The notes: generated by a model from the sequence alone, not told the origin. 64,000 nt of DNA from CAVPDE01 sp963707125 (GCA_963707125.1 CAVPOU010000004.1:620001-684000), one strand, 5' to 3'; numbered from the stretch's first letter, positions 33,505 to 42,445 are shown. Translations and numbers: made by a program.

Positions 33505-34477
33505 TTAATCTGAATTCCTCTCTACCGAGAAGATCATGGAGATGGACAAGCCCCTTGACGCGATGATGGGCGTCAACGATACAGAGATGGGTGATTTCGT
33601 ACAATTCCATAATTCCAAGGGCTTCTGCGGCCGTCTGATTCTCATCAATGGTTTTCGGGGATAGGGTCATGATCTGTTCGACTTTCAATGAATGGATGCT
33701 CTTTTGCTTAAGCAAAGCCCTTCTCAGGTCACCATCCGTGACGATACCCTTCAGCTTCCTGTCCCCGTCCACCACAAGCGTTGCCCCAATCCCTTTGGCG
33801 TCCATCTCCTTCAGTGCCTGAGGGACCTTGGAGCCAACCAAAACCATTGGGATGTGGTCGTCCGTGAACATGACTTCCCTGATACTGGTGGCAAGCCTCT
33901 CTCCAAGGCTGCCGCCGGGGTGAAACCTTTTGAAATCCTTCAAGTCGAAACGCCTGGCGTTGATGAGCACGACTGCCAGGGCATCGCCCATGGCAAGCGC
34001 CGCTGTGGTGCTCGCGGTCGGAGCCAAACCCATGGGGCAGGCTTCTCTCTCAACGCCCACATCAATGACCAGATCGCTTTCCTTAGCCATGAAAGAATCC
34101 ATGCAGCCGGTGAAGGCGATGATTTTAGCGCCCATGTTCTTGATGATTGGCAAGAGACTGTTGATCTCCCCGGTCCTCCCGCTGTGGGAGAGAGCGATAA
34201 CGATATCATCGGATGTGACCATGCCGAGATCTCCGTGAACCGCCTCGGCAGGGTGAAGGAAGAGAGAAGGGGTCCCTGTGCTGTTAAGGGTGGCTGAAAT
34301 CTTTCTGGCCACGAGCCCGGATTTCCCCATGCCCGTGAGGATGACTCGACCTTTGGCCTTCAGGATCATCTGGATGGCCCGGTCGAATTCCGGCCCGACC
34401 CGTTCCATCAGGTTCAGGATGGCTTCCGCCTCTATCTTCAGAACCTCTTTGACCTGCTCGATCACCGTGTGACGCAT
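33449..34477 (-). CDS. kdsD: Arabinose-5-phosphate isomerase (KdsD/KpsF type)
   Basis: Converts ribulose-5-phosphate to arabinose-5-phosphate, the first step to Kdo of lipopolysaccharide. The N-terminal SIS domain has VILTGMGKSGLVARKISATLNSTG (about 43-66) and LHPAEAVHGDLGMV (about 73-86). Two CBS domains follow (about 200-322). It has 342 residues; the last 20 (from FRLNGSS) extend past the usual end and overlap the DapA-like gene. Kdo use fits an outer-membrane bacterium and the porin in this window. Confidence 0.92.
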   Translation of the reverse strand: MRHTVIEQVKEVLKIEAEAILNLMERVGPEFDRAIQMILKAKGRVILTGMGKSGLVARKISATLNSTGTPSLFLHPAEAVHGDLGMVTSDDIVIALSHSGRTGEINSLLPIIKNMGAKIIAFTGCMDSFMAKESDLVIDVGVEREACPMGLAPTASTTAALAMGDALAVVLINARRFDLKDFKRFHPGGSLGERLATSIREVMFTDDHIPMVLVGSKVPQALKEMDAKGIGATLVVDGDRKLKGIVTDGDLRRALLKQKSIHSLKVEQIMTLSPKTIDENQTAAEALGIMELYEITHLCIVDAHHRVKGLVHLHDLLGREEFRLNGSSKLTKGSHRRPRHPA

Positions 34478-34560
34478 ATCATAGACCCTCAGCTACCCTT
34501 TTAACATTTTCCGAAAATCTCCTCAAGGGATTAGTAGGATGGCTACGCCCCTATCCTGCG

Positions 34561-34791
34561 GGGCGTTGGTGTCTTTTCCGAAGCGACTGGCGGGAGGCCT
34601 TCCTCATTTCATGGAGTTACGGAATGGGGGACCCGATGGCCCCGAGCGAACGCGAGGGGAACAGCGAGGGGGGAGGCAGTGCCCGCCGATTCGCGAGCCG
34701 TGAGGCGAAGCGGGCGGGCATCACCCGTCCGTAACTCCTTGAAATGAGCAGGCCGGGAGCCCTTGGAGCGAAAGAAAGACACCAATGGCCC
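34561..34791. repeat. 230-bp extended inverted-repeat element
   Basis: The outer arms GGGCGTTGGTGTCTTT and AAAGACACCAATGGCCC pair almost perfectly. Further in, CTCATTTCA-GAGTTACGGA pairs with TCCGTAACTC-GAAATGAG. The GC-rich core (34625-34725) contains CGATTCGCGAG and GTGAGGCGAAGCGGGCGGGC. Transcribed, it would form a long rod-like RNA. No supported ORF. It fills most of the 445-base gap between kdsD and thrC. Confidence 0.7.
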
Positions 34792-34922
34792 GCAGGTCCA
34801 GTTTGATCACGGCCAAAGGCCGCATTAGGCCAGCCCATCGAGAGGTTTGGATTGCAATTCGCCGGGTCTTGTACTACATGTAGCCGTGTCCATATCAAGG
34901 ATGATGACCAAAGGAACTTTTT

Positions 34923-36425
34923 ATGAGATTGGATCAATTTCCCGAAGACATAAGGCCATACCTGATCCCCGAACCCAGCGGAGAGATGGTCTACAGGTGC
35001 CTGGGATGCCGTGGAGAACTGGGGATTGAGCGGCTTTTGTACACCTGCCCTGAGTGCGGCAGTGTCCTGATGCTAGAGGACAAGAAAGCGGATCGCCTGC
35101 AAGCCGTGGGAGGCGATCGGTGGCGAAAGATTTTTGATTTCAGAAGAATGCTGAATGAGCAGCCGCTCAAGGGGATTTTCCGATACTATGAGTTCATCGC
35201 CCCTGTGATTCCCCTGGATCGAATTCTCTACCTGGGAGAGGGGCACACGCCTCTCGTGGAGGCGAATCCCAGGCTCAAGAAACAGGTGGGAGCGAACTTC
35301 TATTTGAAGAACGACGGGCTCAACCCCAGCGCTTCTTTCAAAGACAGAGGAATGGCCTGTGCCCTTAGTTTTATCAACTATTTTGCCGCGAAGCACAAGA
35401 TCGGCAATCTTCTTGCCATCTGCGCATCCACGGGAGACACCTCCGCATCGGCAGCCCTTTACGGATCTTACCTTGAAGATTTTCTCAGGTCTGCGGTTCT
35501 GTTGCCTCACGGCAAGGTCACGCCCCAGCAACTTTCTCAGCCTCTCGGCAGTGGAGCAAAGGTGCTGGAGATCCCCGGTGTTTTCGATGACTGCATGAAG
35601 GTGGTGGAAAACCTGGCGGAGAACTATCACGTGGCTCTTATGAATTCCAAGAACAGCTGGCGTATCCTGGGTCAGGAATCGTTTTCTTTCGAAATTGCGC
35701 AGGACTTCGACTATGAGGTGGGGGACAAAGTGGTGGTTCTGCCCATTGGAAATGCGGGAAACATCACCGCGGTCATGAGCGGCTTCCTTAAGTTCTACGG
35801 GGCAGGAATTATCCGGAGCCTCCCGAAAATTGTGGGAGTCCAGTCCGAGCACGCAGACCCGGTTTACCGGTACTACCTGGAAGAGGAGGAAGCCAAGAGA
35901 AGCTTCATCCCTGTGACCGTAAAACCGAGCGTGGCCCAGGCGGCCATGATCGGAAACCCGGTGTCCATGCCAAGAGTTATCCAGATCGCCAGGGCGTACA
36001 ATCAGGCAGCCGGTGAAAAACGGATCTTCGTTGTTCAGGTGACGGAGCAGGAAATCATGGATTCCATGATGATTGCAAACAGGAATGGAAATGTGGCCTG
36101 CACCCAGGGAGGGGAATCCATGGCAGGTCTAAGAAAAGCGATTGAGAAAGGATTTGTTCGACGCGGGGAAACAGGGATCCTTGACTCCACAGCACACATG
36201 CTCAAATTCGTGACCTTTCAGGACATGTATTTTCAGGACACGTTTCCACCGGAATTCGGTGTGACGCCGCGGCAGGAACTCAGGAATGCCCCCTTACTGG
36301 TCAAACCGGAGAAGCTGGAGAAATTCCCCAAGCCGGGGGAACCGCTTCAGGGGGAGGATATGAAGCGCTTTATCGAGGAGACGGTGGCTGAGATTGCGAG
36401 GATTCTTGGCCTGAAAAGAAGATAG
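34923..36425 (+). CDS. thrC: Threonine synthase
   Basis: PLP enzyme converting O-phosphohomoserine to threonine. The N-terminus has a zinc-ribbon-like CLGCRGELGIERLLYTCPECG (about 24-45). The PLP lysine is in NPSASFKDRGMACALS (about 138-153), with ASTGDTSASAALYG (about 168), GNAGNI for the phosphate (about 276) and a C-terminal STAHMLKF. It has 500 residues, the long form. It is followed directly by the phosphatase gene, whose ATG shares the last base of the stop codon region (stop ends at 36425, ATG at 36426). Confidence 0.94.
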   Translation: MRLDQFPEDIRPYLIPEPSGEMVYRCLGCRGELGIERLLYTCPECGSVLMLEDKKADRLQAVGGDRWRKIFDFRRMLNEQPLKGIFRYYEFIAPVIPLDRILYLGEGHTPLVEANPRLKKQVGANFYLKNDGLNPSASFKDRGMACALSFINYFAAKHKIGNLLAICASTGDTSASAALYGSYLEDFLRSAVLLPHGKVTPQQLSQPLGSGAKVLEIPGVFDDCMKVVENLAENYHVALMNSKNSWRILGQESFSFEIAQDFDYEVGDKVVVLPIGNAGNITAVMSGFLKFYGAGIIRSLPKIVGVQSEHADPVYRYYLEEEEAKRSFIPVTVKPSVAQAAMIGNPVSMPRVIQIARAYNQAAGEKRIFVVQVTEQEIMDSMMIANRNGNVACTQGGESMAGLRKAIEKGFVRRGETGILDSTAHMLKFVTFQDMYFQDTFPPEFGVTPRQELRNAPLLVKPEKLEKFPKPGEPLQGEDMKRFIEETVAEIARILGLKRR

Positions 36426-36899
36426 ATGAATATTCTTTTTGTATGCAGCGGAAATGTAAGCAGGAGCTTCCTGGCGGAAGCCTTGCTCGAGAGTGAGCTC
36501 AGATCGCTCAAAGTCGCTGATGTCTCTGTCAAGTCAGCGGGGCTTTATGCTTTTCCGGGAAGTCCGCCGGACCCGAAAATGACGGAGTATCTTTCGAGCA
36601 TGGGAGTCGCCTTTGAACCTCATGAGGCACGGCAGATATCCAAGCAGGAGCTGGACTGGGCCGATCTTATCCTGGTGATGGAAAGGAGGCATGAGGCCGA
36701 CATTGAGAAACTGTGGCCTGAAGCAAAACCAAAGATGCAGCTTCTCGGCAAGTATGTCGCAGGAGGGTGGGAAGATGATATCCTGGATCCTTTTGGGAAC
36801 TCTCCCTACCATTACCGCCTGGCTCAGTCCCAAATCACATTGGCCGTCAAATCTCTGGCCAAATGGGTTGTGCAGAACCGGAAAAAAACTTTCCACTAG
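36426..36899 (+). CDS. Low-molecular-weight protein-tyrosine phosphatase family protein
   Basis: 157 residues. The P-loop VCSGNVSRSFLAEALL (about 6-21) gives Cx5RS, with Val-Ser where most members have Ile-Cys, so the second Cys is missing but the nucleophile Cys and Arg remain. The DPFG segment near residue 121 (DDILDPFGNSPYHYR) supplies the general-acid Asp. The fold is shared with arsenate reductases, but the missing extra Cys argues against that role. It begins right after thrC and is probably co-transcribed with it. Confidence 0.85.
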   Translation: MNILFVCSGNVSRSFLAEALLESELRSLKVADVSVKSAGLYAFPGSPPDPKMTEYLSSMGVAFEPHEARQISKQELDWADLILVMERRHEADIEKLWPEAKPKMQLLGKYVAGGWEDDILDPFGNSPYHYRLAQSQITLAVKSLAKWVVQNRKKTFH

Positions 36900-36939
36900 A
36901 TCAAATGCTGTTTACTCCACCCTTATCTTTCCTCATCCA

Positions 36940-36985
36940 ACATCTCCCCCTCCCTTGATGGGAGGGGACAAAGGGGAGGGTGAGA
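36940..36985. repeat. C-rich palindromic repeat
   Basis: CATCTCCCCCTCCCTTGATG-GGAGGGGACAAAGGGGAGGG, a further member of the dispersed palindrome family, lies between the phosphatase and rlmH. Confidence 0.6.
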
Positions 36986-37010
36986 AAACTGCGCATCAGG
37001 CTGGGCTTGG

Positions 37011-37484
37011 ATGATCAAAATAAGAATCATCGTGGTGGATCGTACCCGGTCTCCTTTTCTGGCGGAAGGCGAGGCCTTTTACTTCAAGCGCCTGCAGCAC
37101 TATGCACAGGCAGAATGGATCGAAGTGAAGCCTGTGAAAATGACGAAAGGCCGCCCCGAAGAGGAGATTCTGAATCTTGAAGGTCAGGCCCTAATCCGCA
37201 AACGGGCCCCGAAGGATTATCTCTTTGTCCTTGACCGATCCGGACGCCAGTATGCTTCGGAGGAGTTTGCCAGCCGTCTTGAAAAGGTGGCGCTGAATGC
37301 GAGCGGGGGGATCACTTTCATGATCGGCGGCCCTTTGGGGCTTTCCAAGGACGTCCTTGCCGCGGCTGATGAGATCCTGTCTCTTTCAAAGTTCACCCTT
37401 ACCCATGAGATGAGCCGGGTTATTCTTCTGGAGCAAATCTACAGGGCTTTTACCATCCTGAAGGGCGAGAAGTACCATAAATGA
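37011..37484 (+). CDS. rlmH: 23S rRNA (pseudouridine-1915-N3)-methyltransferase RlmH
   Basis: SPOUT-fold methyltransferase acting on the 70S ribosome. The family's C-terminal knot is clear: FMIGGPLGLSKDVLAAADEILSLSKFTLTHEMSRVILLEQIYRAF (about 103-147), with the invariant HEMxRVxLxEQIYRA stretch. YLFVLDRSGRQYASEEFA (about 70-87) is the upstream conserved block. It has 157 residues, normal length. The start is ATG 37011. Confidence 0.96.
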   Translation: MIKIRIIVVDRTRSPFLAEGEAFYFKRLQHYAQAEWIEVKPVKMTKGRPEEEILNLEGQALIRKRAPKDYLFVLDRSGRQYASEEFASRLEKVALNASGGITFMIGGPLGLSKDVLAAADEILSLSKFTLTHEMSRVILLEQIYRAFTILKGEKYHK

Positions 37485-37489
37485 GAAAC

Positions 37490-37545
37490 CCCCTCTCCCC
37501 ATCCCTCTCCCCCAAAGTGGGGGAGAGGGGAAGGGTGAGGGGGCT
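37490..37545. repeat. C-rich palindromic repeat
   Basis: CCCCCTCTCCCC...CCCCCAAAGTGGGGGAGAGGGG-AAGGGTGAGGGGG, a near-identical inverted pair related to the element at 31862-31920. Confidence 0.7.
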
Positions 37546-37578
37546 TAGGAAGATTGAGTCTTCTGCGAAAGCGAGGAC

Positions 37579-37941
37579 TTACCTTGAACTGGCTTCGAGA
37601 GCCATGGCAATCTTAGTCTTGAGTTCCGTCAGATCAAAGGACTTGATCACATAGTAGTCGGCGGCAATGGATTTCATGTCCTCCTTGAACGTGTCATAGG
37701 CCGTACACAGAACCACAGGGAGGTCATAATACTTGTTTCGAATATCCTGAAGTAAATCAAGACCGTTGTAATCGACCATTTTGATGTCCAGCACCACCAG
37801 ATCGGGTTTTTCTTCCTCGATCCTTTCAATCAGCTTGAAACCGCTGTCAGCGGTAATGACCTCATACCCGGCCTCAGTGAGTTCTTCCGAGTAAAGAAAC
37901 CGGATGTGCTCCTCGTCATCGACGATCAGTATTTTAGCCAT
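37579..37941 (-). CDS. Single-domain response regulator (CheY-like receiver)
   Basis: A 120-residue receiver domain with no output domain. The acidic pair is in ILIVDDEEH (about residues 8-9), the phosphoacceptor Asp is in DLVVLDIKMVDYNG (about 52), the switch Thr is in VVLCTAYD (about 80), and the last conserved Lys is in YYVIKSFD (about 99). No kinase gene is adjacent, so its partner is unknown. It has its own ribosome site (GAGGAGAA upstream of ATG 37941). Confidence 0.93.
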   Translation of the reverse strand: MAKILIVDDEEHIRFLYSEELTEAGYEVITADSGFKLIERIEEEKPDLVVLDIKMVDYNGLDLLQDIRNKYYDLPVVLCTAYDTFKEDMKSIAADYYVIKSFDLTELKTKIAMALEASSR

Positions 37942-38121
37942 AGCCGTTCTCCTCTAATGAGGTTCAAACTGAAAATAGCACATCTCTGGAAAAGGTGCAA
38001 ATAGGATATCAACTGTTTTCTGTGCCAGGCATTCCAATGGAAAGGCGTATGGCTTGGGGTTCAAAACAGAGGGTAGGGTTTCCGTGACCTTGCACCGTGC
38101 ACCCTGCGCCTTGCACCGTGC

Positions 38122-38901
38122 TTACCAGCTCATTCGGACCTTGATCCCTTTTTCATGGAGATAGGACTTGATCTCTTTGACGGTGTGCGTTCCATAGTGG
38201 GTGATGGAGGCGATCAAGGCTGCGTCGGCCATCCCTTCCGCGAAAACCTCATGAATGTGCTCCATCGCTCCGGCTCCGCCTGATGCGATCACAGGGATGT
38301 TCACACTTGTGGCGATAAGTTTTGTGAGGCGGAGTTCGTAGCCTTTCTGGGTTCCGTCCGCATCGATGGAATTGAGGCAGATCTCTCCGGCTCCCAGGCG
38401 CTCGCCTTCTTTGGCCCATGCAAGAGCGTCCAGCCCTGTAAAGGTTCTGCCTCCATCGATCACCATTTCATACCCGCTCGGAACCTTTTCGGAGGGGGGG
38501 ACCCTTTTCACATCCATGCCCAGCACAATGGCCTGGCTCCCGAAAGCCTCGGCTCCTTTGGTGATAAGGCCTGGTTCCCGGATCGCTGCTGAATTGATGC
38601 TCACTTTCTCTGCTCCGGCAAGCAGAACGTGGCGCATGTCTTCCACGGTTCGGATGCCGCCGCCCACGGAAAAGGGGATGAAAATCCTCTCAGCCACTTT
38701 CCGAACGGTTTCGATCATGATATCGCGACGCTCGTAGGAGGCGGTGATGTCATAGAAGACCAGTTCATCCGCTCCTTGGTCGTAATAAAAGGCGGCCATT
38801 TCCACAGGATCTCCGATATCAACGTTTCCTTTGAACTTGATGCCTTTGGTGAGTTTGCCGTCTCGAACATCGAGGCAGGGGATGATTCGTTTGCTAAGCA
38901 T
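38122..38901 (-). CDS. hisF: Imidazole glycerol phosphate synthase subunit HisF
   Basis: The cyclase half of the HisFH complex, a beta-alpha barrel that joins ammonia from HisH to PRFAR. The two catalytic Asp are in IIPCLDVRDGKLTKGIKF (about residue 11) and LNSIDADGTQKGYE (about 136). Phosphate-binding loops are SVGGGIRTVEDM (about 81) and VIASGGAGAMEHI (about 184). It has 259 residues and overlaps hisH by 8 bases. The last residues (KGIKVRMSW) are slightly longer than usual. Confidence 0.96.
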   Translation of the reverse strand: MLSKRIIPCLDVRDGKLTKGIKFKGNVDIGDPVEMAAFYYDQGADELVFYDITASYERRDIMIETVRKVAERIFIPFSVGGGIRTVEDMRHVLLAGAEKVSINSAAIREPGLITKGAEAFGSQAIVLGMDVKRVPPSEKVPSGYEMVIDGGRTFTGLDALAWAKEGERLGAGEICLNSIDADGTQKGYELRLTKLIATSVNIPVIASGGAGAMEHIHEVFAEGMADAALIASITHYGTHTVKEIKSYLHEKGIKVRMSW

Positions 38902-39532
38902 GGTCTTTGCCGTCCCACACGCAGAAATTGGAAAGGAGTCTCAGGCCCGGGCGACCGCTTTTCTCCGGATGAAACTGGACGGCCACGAGATTCGCTGAAG
39001 TCAGCACCGATGCGAAGGGGATCCCGTAGATGGTCTCTCCAAGAAGGTTTCGCCTATCCCTTGGAGCCGGATAATAAGAGTGAACAAAATAGAATTCACT
39101 TTGCGGATCAATCCCAACGAAAAGAGAATGCTCCCGTTTGAGATTCACGCGGTTCCAGCCCATGTGAGGGACCTTGAGCCTGCGTGTGCCTGGTTCCGAG
39201 ATAGCTTCAGGGAAGCGGAGGACCTCACCCTTGATGATGCCGAGGCATCGCGTCTGATTCTCTTCACTCCGGTCCATGACAATCTGGGTCCCCAGACAGA
39301 TTCCAAGAAGGGGTTTCCCCCTCCCATAGGTTTCCACTAGGGCTGCGTCCAGCTTCAAGCGCATAAGGTCGAACATGGCCGTTCCTGCGGCACCGACCCC
39401 TGGGAAAATGACCCGCTCTGCAGCCAGAACATCCGCAGCGCTGGAAGTGATCACAGAATCCTGGCCGAGAAACGCAAGGGCTCTTTGAACGCTCGTCAGG
39501 TTACCGGCTTTATAGTCAATAATCGCAATCAT
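38894..39532 (-). CDS. hisH: Imidazole glycerol phosphate synthase subunit HisH
   Basis: The glutaminase half of HisFH. The catalytic Cys lies in PLLGICLGTQIVMDRSEE (about 84), and the His/Glu pair is in AVQFHPEKSGRPGL (about 190). It has 212 residues from ATG 39532 (MIAIIDYKAGNLTSV). The longer reading was rejected because its first 19 codons lie in CAGAATACAG repeat DNA. It is translationally coupled to hisF by an 8-base overlap. Confidence 0.95.
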   Translation of the reverse strand: MIAIIDYKAGNLTSVQRALAFLGQDSVITSSAADVLAAERVIFPGVGAAGTAMFDLMRLKLDAALVETYGRGKPLLGICLGTQIVMDRSEENQTRCLGIIKGEVLRFPEAISEPGTRRLKVPHMGWNRVNLKREHSLFVGIDPQSEFYFVHSYYPAPRDRRNLLGETIYGIPFASVLTSANLVAVQFHPEKSGRPGLRLLSNFCVWDGKDHA

Positions 39533-39535
39533 GGC

Positions 39536-39662
39536 AAAAAGAAGAATACAGAATACAGAAGTCAGAATACAGAAGTCAGAATACAGCATTCGGAAAAAGC
39601 GTTTGCTTTTCTTCTGTCTCCTGTATTCTGTCTCCTGTCTCCTGTCTCCTGTCTACTGTTTG
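39536..39662. repeat. Inverted arms of ACAGAATACAGAAGTCAG-type repeat
   Basis: The left arm (39541-39587) repeats GAATACAGAA-like units. The right arm (39612-39660) is the inverted form with CTGTCTCCTGTATTCTGTCT units. Single arms of the family are seen near 7465, 24445 and 42565. Confidence 0.65.
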
Positions 39663-40507
39663 TAATTATAAAACCCTCTTCCGCTCTTTCTGCCGAGCCA
39701 GCCCGCATCTACATACTTGATCAAGAGAGGGCAGGGCCGGTACTTGGCATCCCCCAAGCCGGAGTGAAGGACCCTCATGATCGCAAGGCAGGTGTCCAGT
39801 CCAATGAGATCTGCAAGAGCAAGGGGACCCATGGGATGATTCATCCCGAGTTTCATGACCTCGTCAATGTCCTGGGGAGTGCCGACGCCCTCGAACAGGC
39901 AGTAAATGGCTTCATTGATCATGGGCATCAGGATTCTGTTGCTGATGAAACCGGGAAAATCGTTGGCAGGCACGGGCGTCTTGCCCATTTTGAGAGAGAG
40001 ATCCCTTGTCAGCGTAAAGGTCTCCTCAGACGTGGCCAGACCTTTGATGATCTCCACCAGCTTCATCATGGGAACGGGATTCATGAAATGCATGCCGATG
40101 ACTTTTTCCGGTCGCTTTGTGGCGCCGGCGATTTTTGTGATCGAGATGGAGGAAGTGTTTGAGGACAGGATGACCGCCGGTCTGCAAATGCCGTCAAGGT
40201 CGGTGAAAATCTTGAGTTTGAGGGTTTCGTTTTCTGTGGCCGCCTCAACAACGAAATCCGCCCTGCCCATGTCCGGCAACGAGGTGGTTCCTGTGATCCT
40301 CCCGAGAATGGCCTGCTGGTCTGCTGCCGTGATTTTCTCCTTCTTGACCAGGCGGCCCAGGCTGTCTCTGATTGCGGAAACTCCCTTCTGCACGAATTCC
40401 TCCTTGATGTCACTCATCAAGACGGAAAGCCCGCTCGCTGCAGCGACTTGGGCAATCCCTGAGCCCATCTGTCCTGCGCCTACAACACCCAAAGTCTTAA
40501 TCTCCAT
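39653..40507 (-). CDS. 3-hydroxyacyl-CoA (3-hydroxybutyryl-CoA) dehydrogenase
   Basis: NAD-dependent oxidation of a 3-hydroxyacyl-CoA. The N-terminal Rossmann motif is GVVGAGQMGSGIAQVAA (about 7-23). The catalytic block SSNTSSISITKIA (about 115) and HFMNPVPMMKLVEII (about 138) follow, with His in GMHFMNP. The C-terminal domain includes NDFPGFISNRILMPMINEAIY (about 186) and MNHPMGPLALADLIGLD (about 225). It has 284 residues, like Hbd of butyrate/beta-oxidation pathways. No other beta-oxidation genes are adjacent. The end runs into the repeat arm shared with hisH's upstream region. Confidence 0.93.
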   Translation of the reverse strand: MEIKTLGVVGAGQMGSGIAQVAAASGLSVLMSDIKEEFVQKGVSAIRDSLGRLVKKEKITAADQQAILGRITGTTSLPDMGRADFVVEAATENETLKLKIFTDLDGICRPAVILSSNTSSISITKIAGATKRPEKVIGMHFMNPVPMMKLVEIIKGLATSEETFTLTRDLSLKMGKTPVPANDFPGFISNRILMPMINEAIYCLFEGVGTPQDIDEVMKLGMNHPMGPLALADLIGLDTCLAIMRVLHSGLGDAKYRPCPLLIKYVDAGWLGRKSGRGFYNYKQ

Positions 40508-40639
40508 GTCTAGTAGAACCTCCTTTGTCTAATCTGAAGATATATTCCTTCTGAAACCCGTTGAGTTGTCGCTAAACGCTCCACCTCTGGTGGATGACCC
40601 GGATAGGTTCTACCGATCCGGGGTGAAAAAGCCTCCACA

Positions 40640-40765
40640 ACAATTTCCCCTCCCCTGGTGGGAGGGGTTAGGGGAGGGGGTTATCGTGATGGGATCGCAT
40701 AGCCACTTTTCTCACCCCCACCTTACCTCCCCCATCAAGGGGGAGGAAGTATTGTGGCGGTTTCG
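40640..40765. repeat. Paired C-rich palindromic repeats
   Basis: CCCCTCCCCTGGTGGGAGGGGTTAGGGGAGG and an inverted partner (CCCCCACCTTACCTCCCCCA...AAGGGGGAGG) lie about 60 bases apart. Further small hairpins (CCCCCTTCGAGGGGG at 40788, CCACCCGCTCTGCGGGTGG at 40812) fill the rest of the 360-base gap. No gene seen. Confidence 0.6.
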
Positions 40766-40869
40766 GCAAGCTGTGCAATCAAGAGCCCCCTTCGAGGGGG
40801 CATCCTGAGGCCACCCGCTCTGCGGGTGGAGCCTCACTCTGTTCCTCCGCCTGCTCTGCGAGAGATTCC

Positions 40870-41322
40870 CTAGGGTAGCTGTCCTTTAGGCCGAACAATC
40901 ATCACGGAGCAGGGAGCCTTGTGGGCGATTCGGTTGGCCACGCTCCCGAAGAGAACAAGGCCCATGCCGGAGGCGCCATAGGATCCCAGTACAGCAAGAT
41001 CAATATCTTTCTCTTCGAGAAAACGGATGATCTCCGAAGACACATGGCCGTCAAGGACAAGGAACTCATAATCAATGTTCTCTTCGACCTTCGAACCGTA
41101 TTCTTCCTGCATCTTTTCCTCAATTTTGATGATCAGCGCCTTCTTGGGTTCCTCAGGCATGATCCAGTCCACTTCCGGCAGCAACGGATTCACGGCCGGA
41201 GGCAGCACGTGGATCACGTAAAGCTTTGCCTCGAACTTTGCTGCAAGTTCCAGAGAGGTCTCGAAGGCAGCCCCGGCATTCTCGGAAAAATCAACACAGC
41301 AAGCGATTCTTCTTATGGTCAT
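40870..41322 (-). CDS. Universal stress protein (UspA family)
   Basis: A 150-residue single Usp domain. The start ATG 41322 (MTIRRIACCVDFSENA) fits the family better than the longer reading. The ATP-binding signature G-x2-G-x9-G-S is present in GSYGASGMGLVLFGSVANRIAHKAPCSVMIV (about 112-142), so it is probably the ATP-binding type. The partner or stress signal is unknown. Confidence 0.92.
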   Translation of the reverse strand: MTIRRIACCVDFSENAGAAFETSLELAAKFEAKLYVIHVLPPAVNPLLPEVDWIMPEEPKKALIIKIEEKMQEEYGSKVEENIDYEFLVLDGHVSSEIIRFLEEKDIDLAVLGSYGASGMGLVLFGSVANRIAHKAPCSVMIVRPKGQLP

Positions 41323-41472
41323 GACACATCCTCTTTTAGGGGTTCTTGGTTCGAGGGCGGGAGACAGACCCATTTGAGCCTGGCTTCTCATAGCACACTT
41401 CAGAGTGACTCGTCCATCCATTCAGTCCAACAAAGCAAAGGCCTAACAGTTTGTTGAAAAAGCCCCCGCTTA

Positions 41473-41665
41473 CAGGCTGCTCAAAAACGTCAAGATCCAA
41501 GGCTCCCGAAATCCAGAGGCAGCGAGTCCCCGCTCATACATAGCTCGTCCTTTGCGGGTACGCAGCGACTTGCCCTGTTAAATCGGCTTCGCCGTCTCGC
41601 ATCGCGAGAATTTAACAGGGCGAGGATGAGGGGAACGCGGGAGATGGGCGTTTTTCAGCAGCCTG
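41473..41665. repeat. MITE-like element, copy 3, with an expanded centre
   Basis: In reverse orientation the ends match copies 1 and 2: CAGGCTGCTGAAAAACGCCC and GACGTTTTTGAGCAGCCTG. The centre is about 70 bases longer and contains its own hairpin (GCCCTGTTAAAT / ATTTAACAGGGC around a CGGCTTCGCCG stem). It ends at the stop codon of the PhzF-like gene. Confidence 0.75.
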
Positions 41666-42445
41666 CTAAACGGAAATGACCCCTTGCATGTAAGCAACTG
41701 CCCGTCCTGAGATGAGGACGCGATCTCCCTGATCTTTGCAGAATAATTCCCCACCTCTCTTGGAGACCTGATGGGCATGGAGGTCCTTTTTTCCCAGTTT
41801 CTTGGCCCAGTAAGGGACGAGGGCGCAGTGAGCGGAACCGGTCACTGGATCTTCATTGACGCCGTATTTTGGGGCGAAAAACCTGGAAACAAAATCCACG
41901 CGGTTCCCTTTCGCCGTGACGGTCACACCGCGCAGGTCTACCTTCTTGAGCTTGAACATATCCGGATCAAGGGCTCGAATGTCCTCCTCCCTGGGAAAGA
42001 GTACAAAGTAATCTTGTGACCGCAACACCTCCGAAGGTTTTTTGCCCAGGGCTTCGATCAGTTCGCCGGGAGCTTTGCATGTCACGGGTGGTTGTGACGG
42101 GAAATCCATGGACAGGAGATCGCCCTGCTTTGAAACCGTGAGCGGCCCGCTTCTGGACTGAAAGCTGACTTTTGTCATGGAGGGATCGAGATAGGTGAAA
42201 AGGACATAGGCCGAGGCAAGAGTCGCATGGCCGCACAGGTCCACTTCTGATGCTGGCGTAAACCAGCGGATGTGATATCCCTGATCCAAAGGAACAAAGA
42301 AGGCGGTTTCAGAGAGATTGTTCTCCATGGCAATGGCCTGCATGAGGTCGTCTTCCAGCCACTTCTCAAGAGGACAGACCGCAGCCGGATTGCCTGCGAA
42401 GACACGGCTTGCGAACGCATCGATTTGGTAAAGCGGGATTTTCAT
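41666..42445 (-). CDS. PhzF family isomerase/epimerase-fold protein
   Basis: A 259-residue protein of the PhzF/diaminopimelate-epimerase fold. Signatures are FAGNPAAVCPL (about 16-26), the catalytic Glu in NNLSETAFFV (about 45), RWFTPASEVDLCGHATLA (about 60-77) and EDPVTGSAHCAL (about 197). Known PhzF isomerises a phenazine precursor, but most homologues have unknown substrates, and no phenazine genes occur here. It is shorter than many members (about 280). Confidence 0.9.
   Translation of the reverse strand: MKIPLYQIDAFASRVFAGNPAAVCPLEKWLEDDLMQAIAMENNLSETAFFVPLDQGYHIRWFTPASEVDLCGHATLASAYVLFTYLDPSMTKVSFQSRSGPLTVSKQGDLLSMDFPSQPPVTCKAPGELIEALGKKPSEVLRSQDYFVLFPREEDIRALDPDMFKLKKVDLRGVTVTAKGNRVDFVSRFFAPKYGVNEDPVTGSAHCALVPYWAKKLGKKDLHAHQVSKRGGELFCKDQGDRVLISGRAVAYMQGVISV

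Noticed and set aside
34617..34937. Minus-strand 106-codon ORF in the kdsD-thrC gap
   Set aside because: It runs through the large palindrome, has no ribosome site and no protein-like composition.
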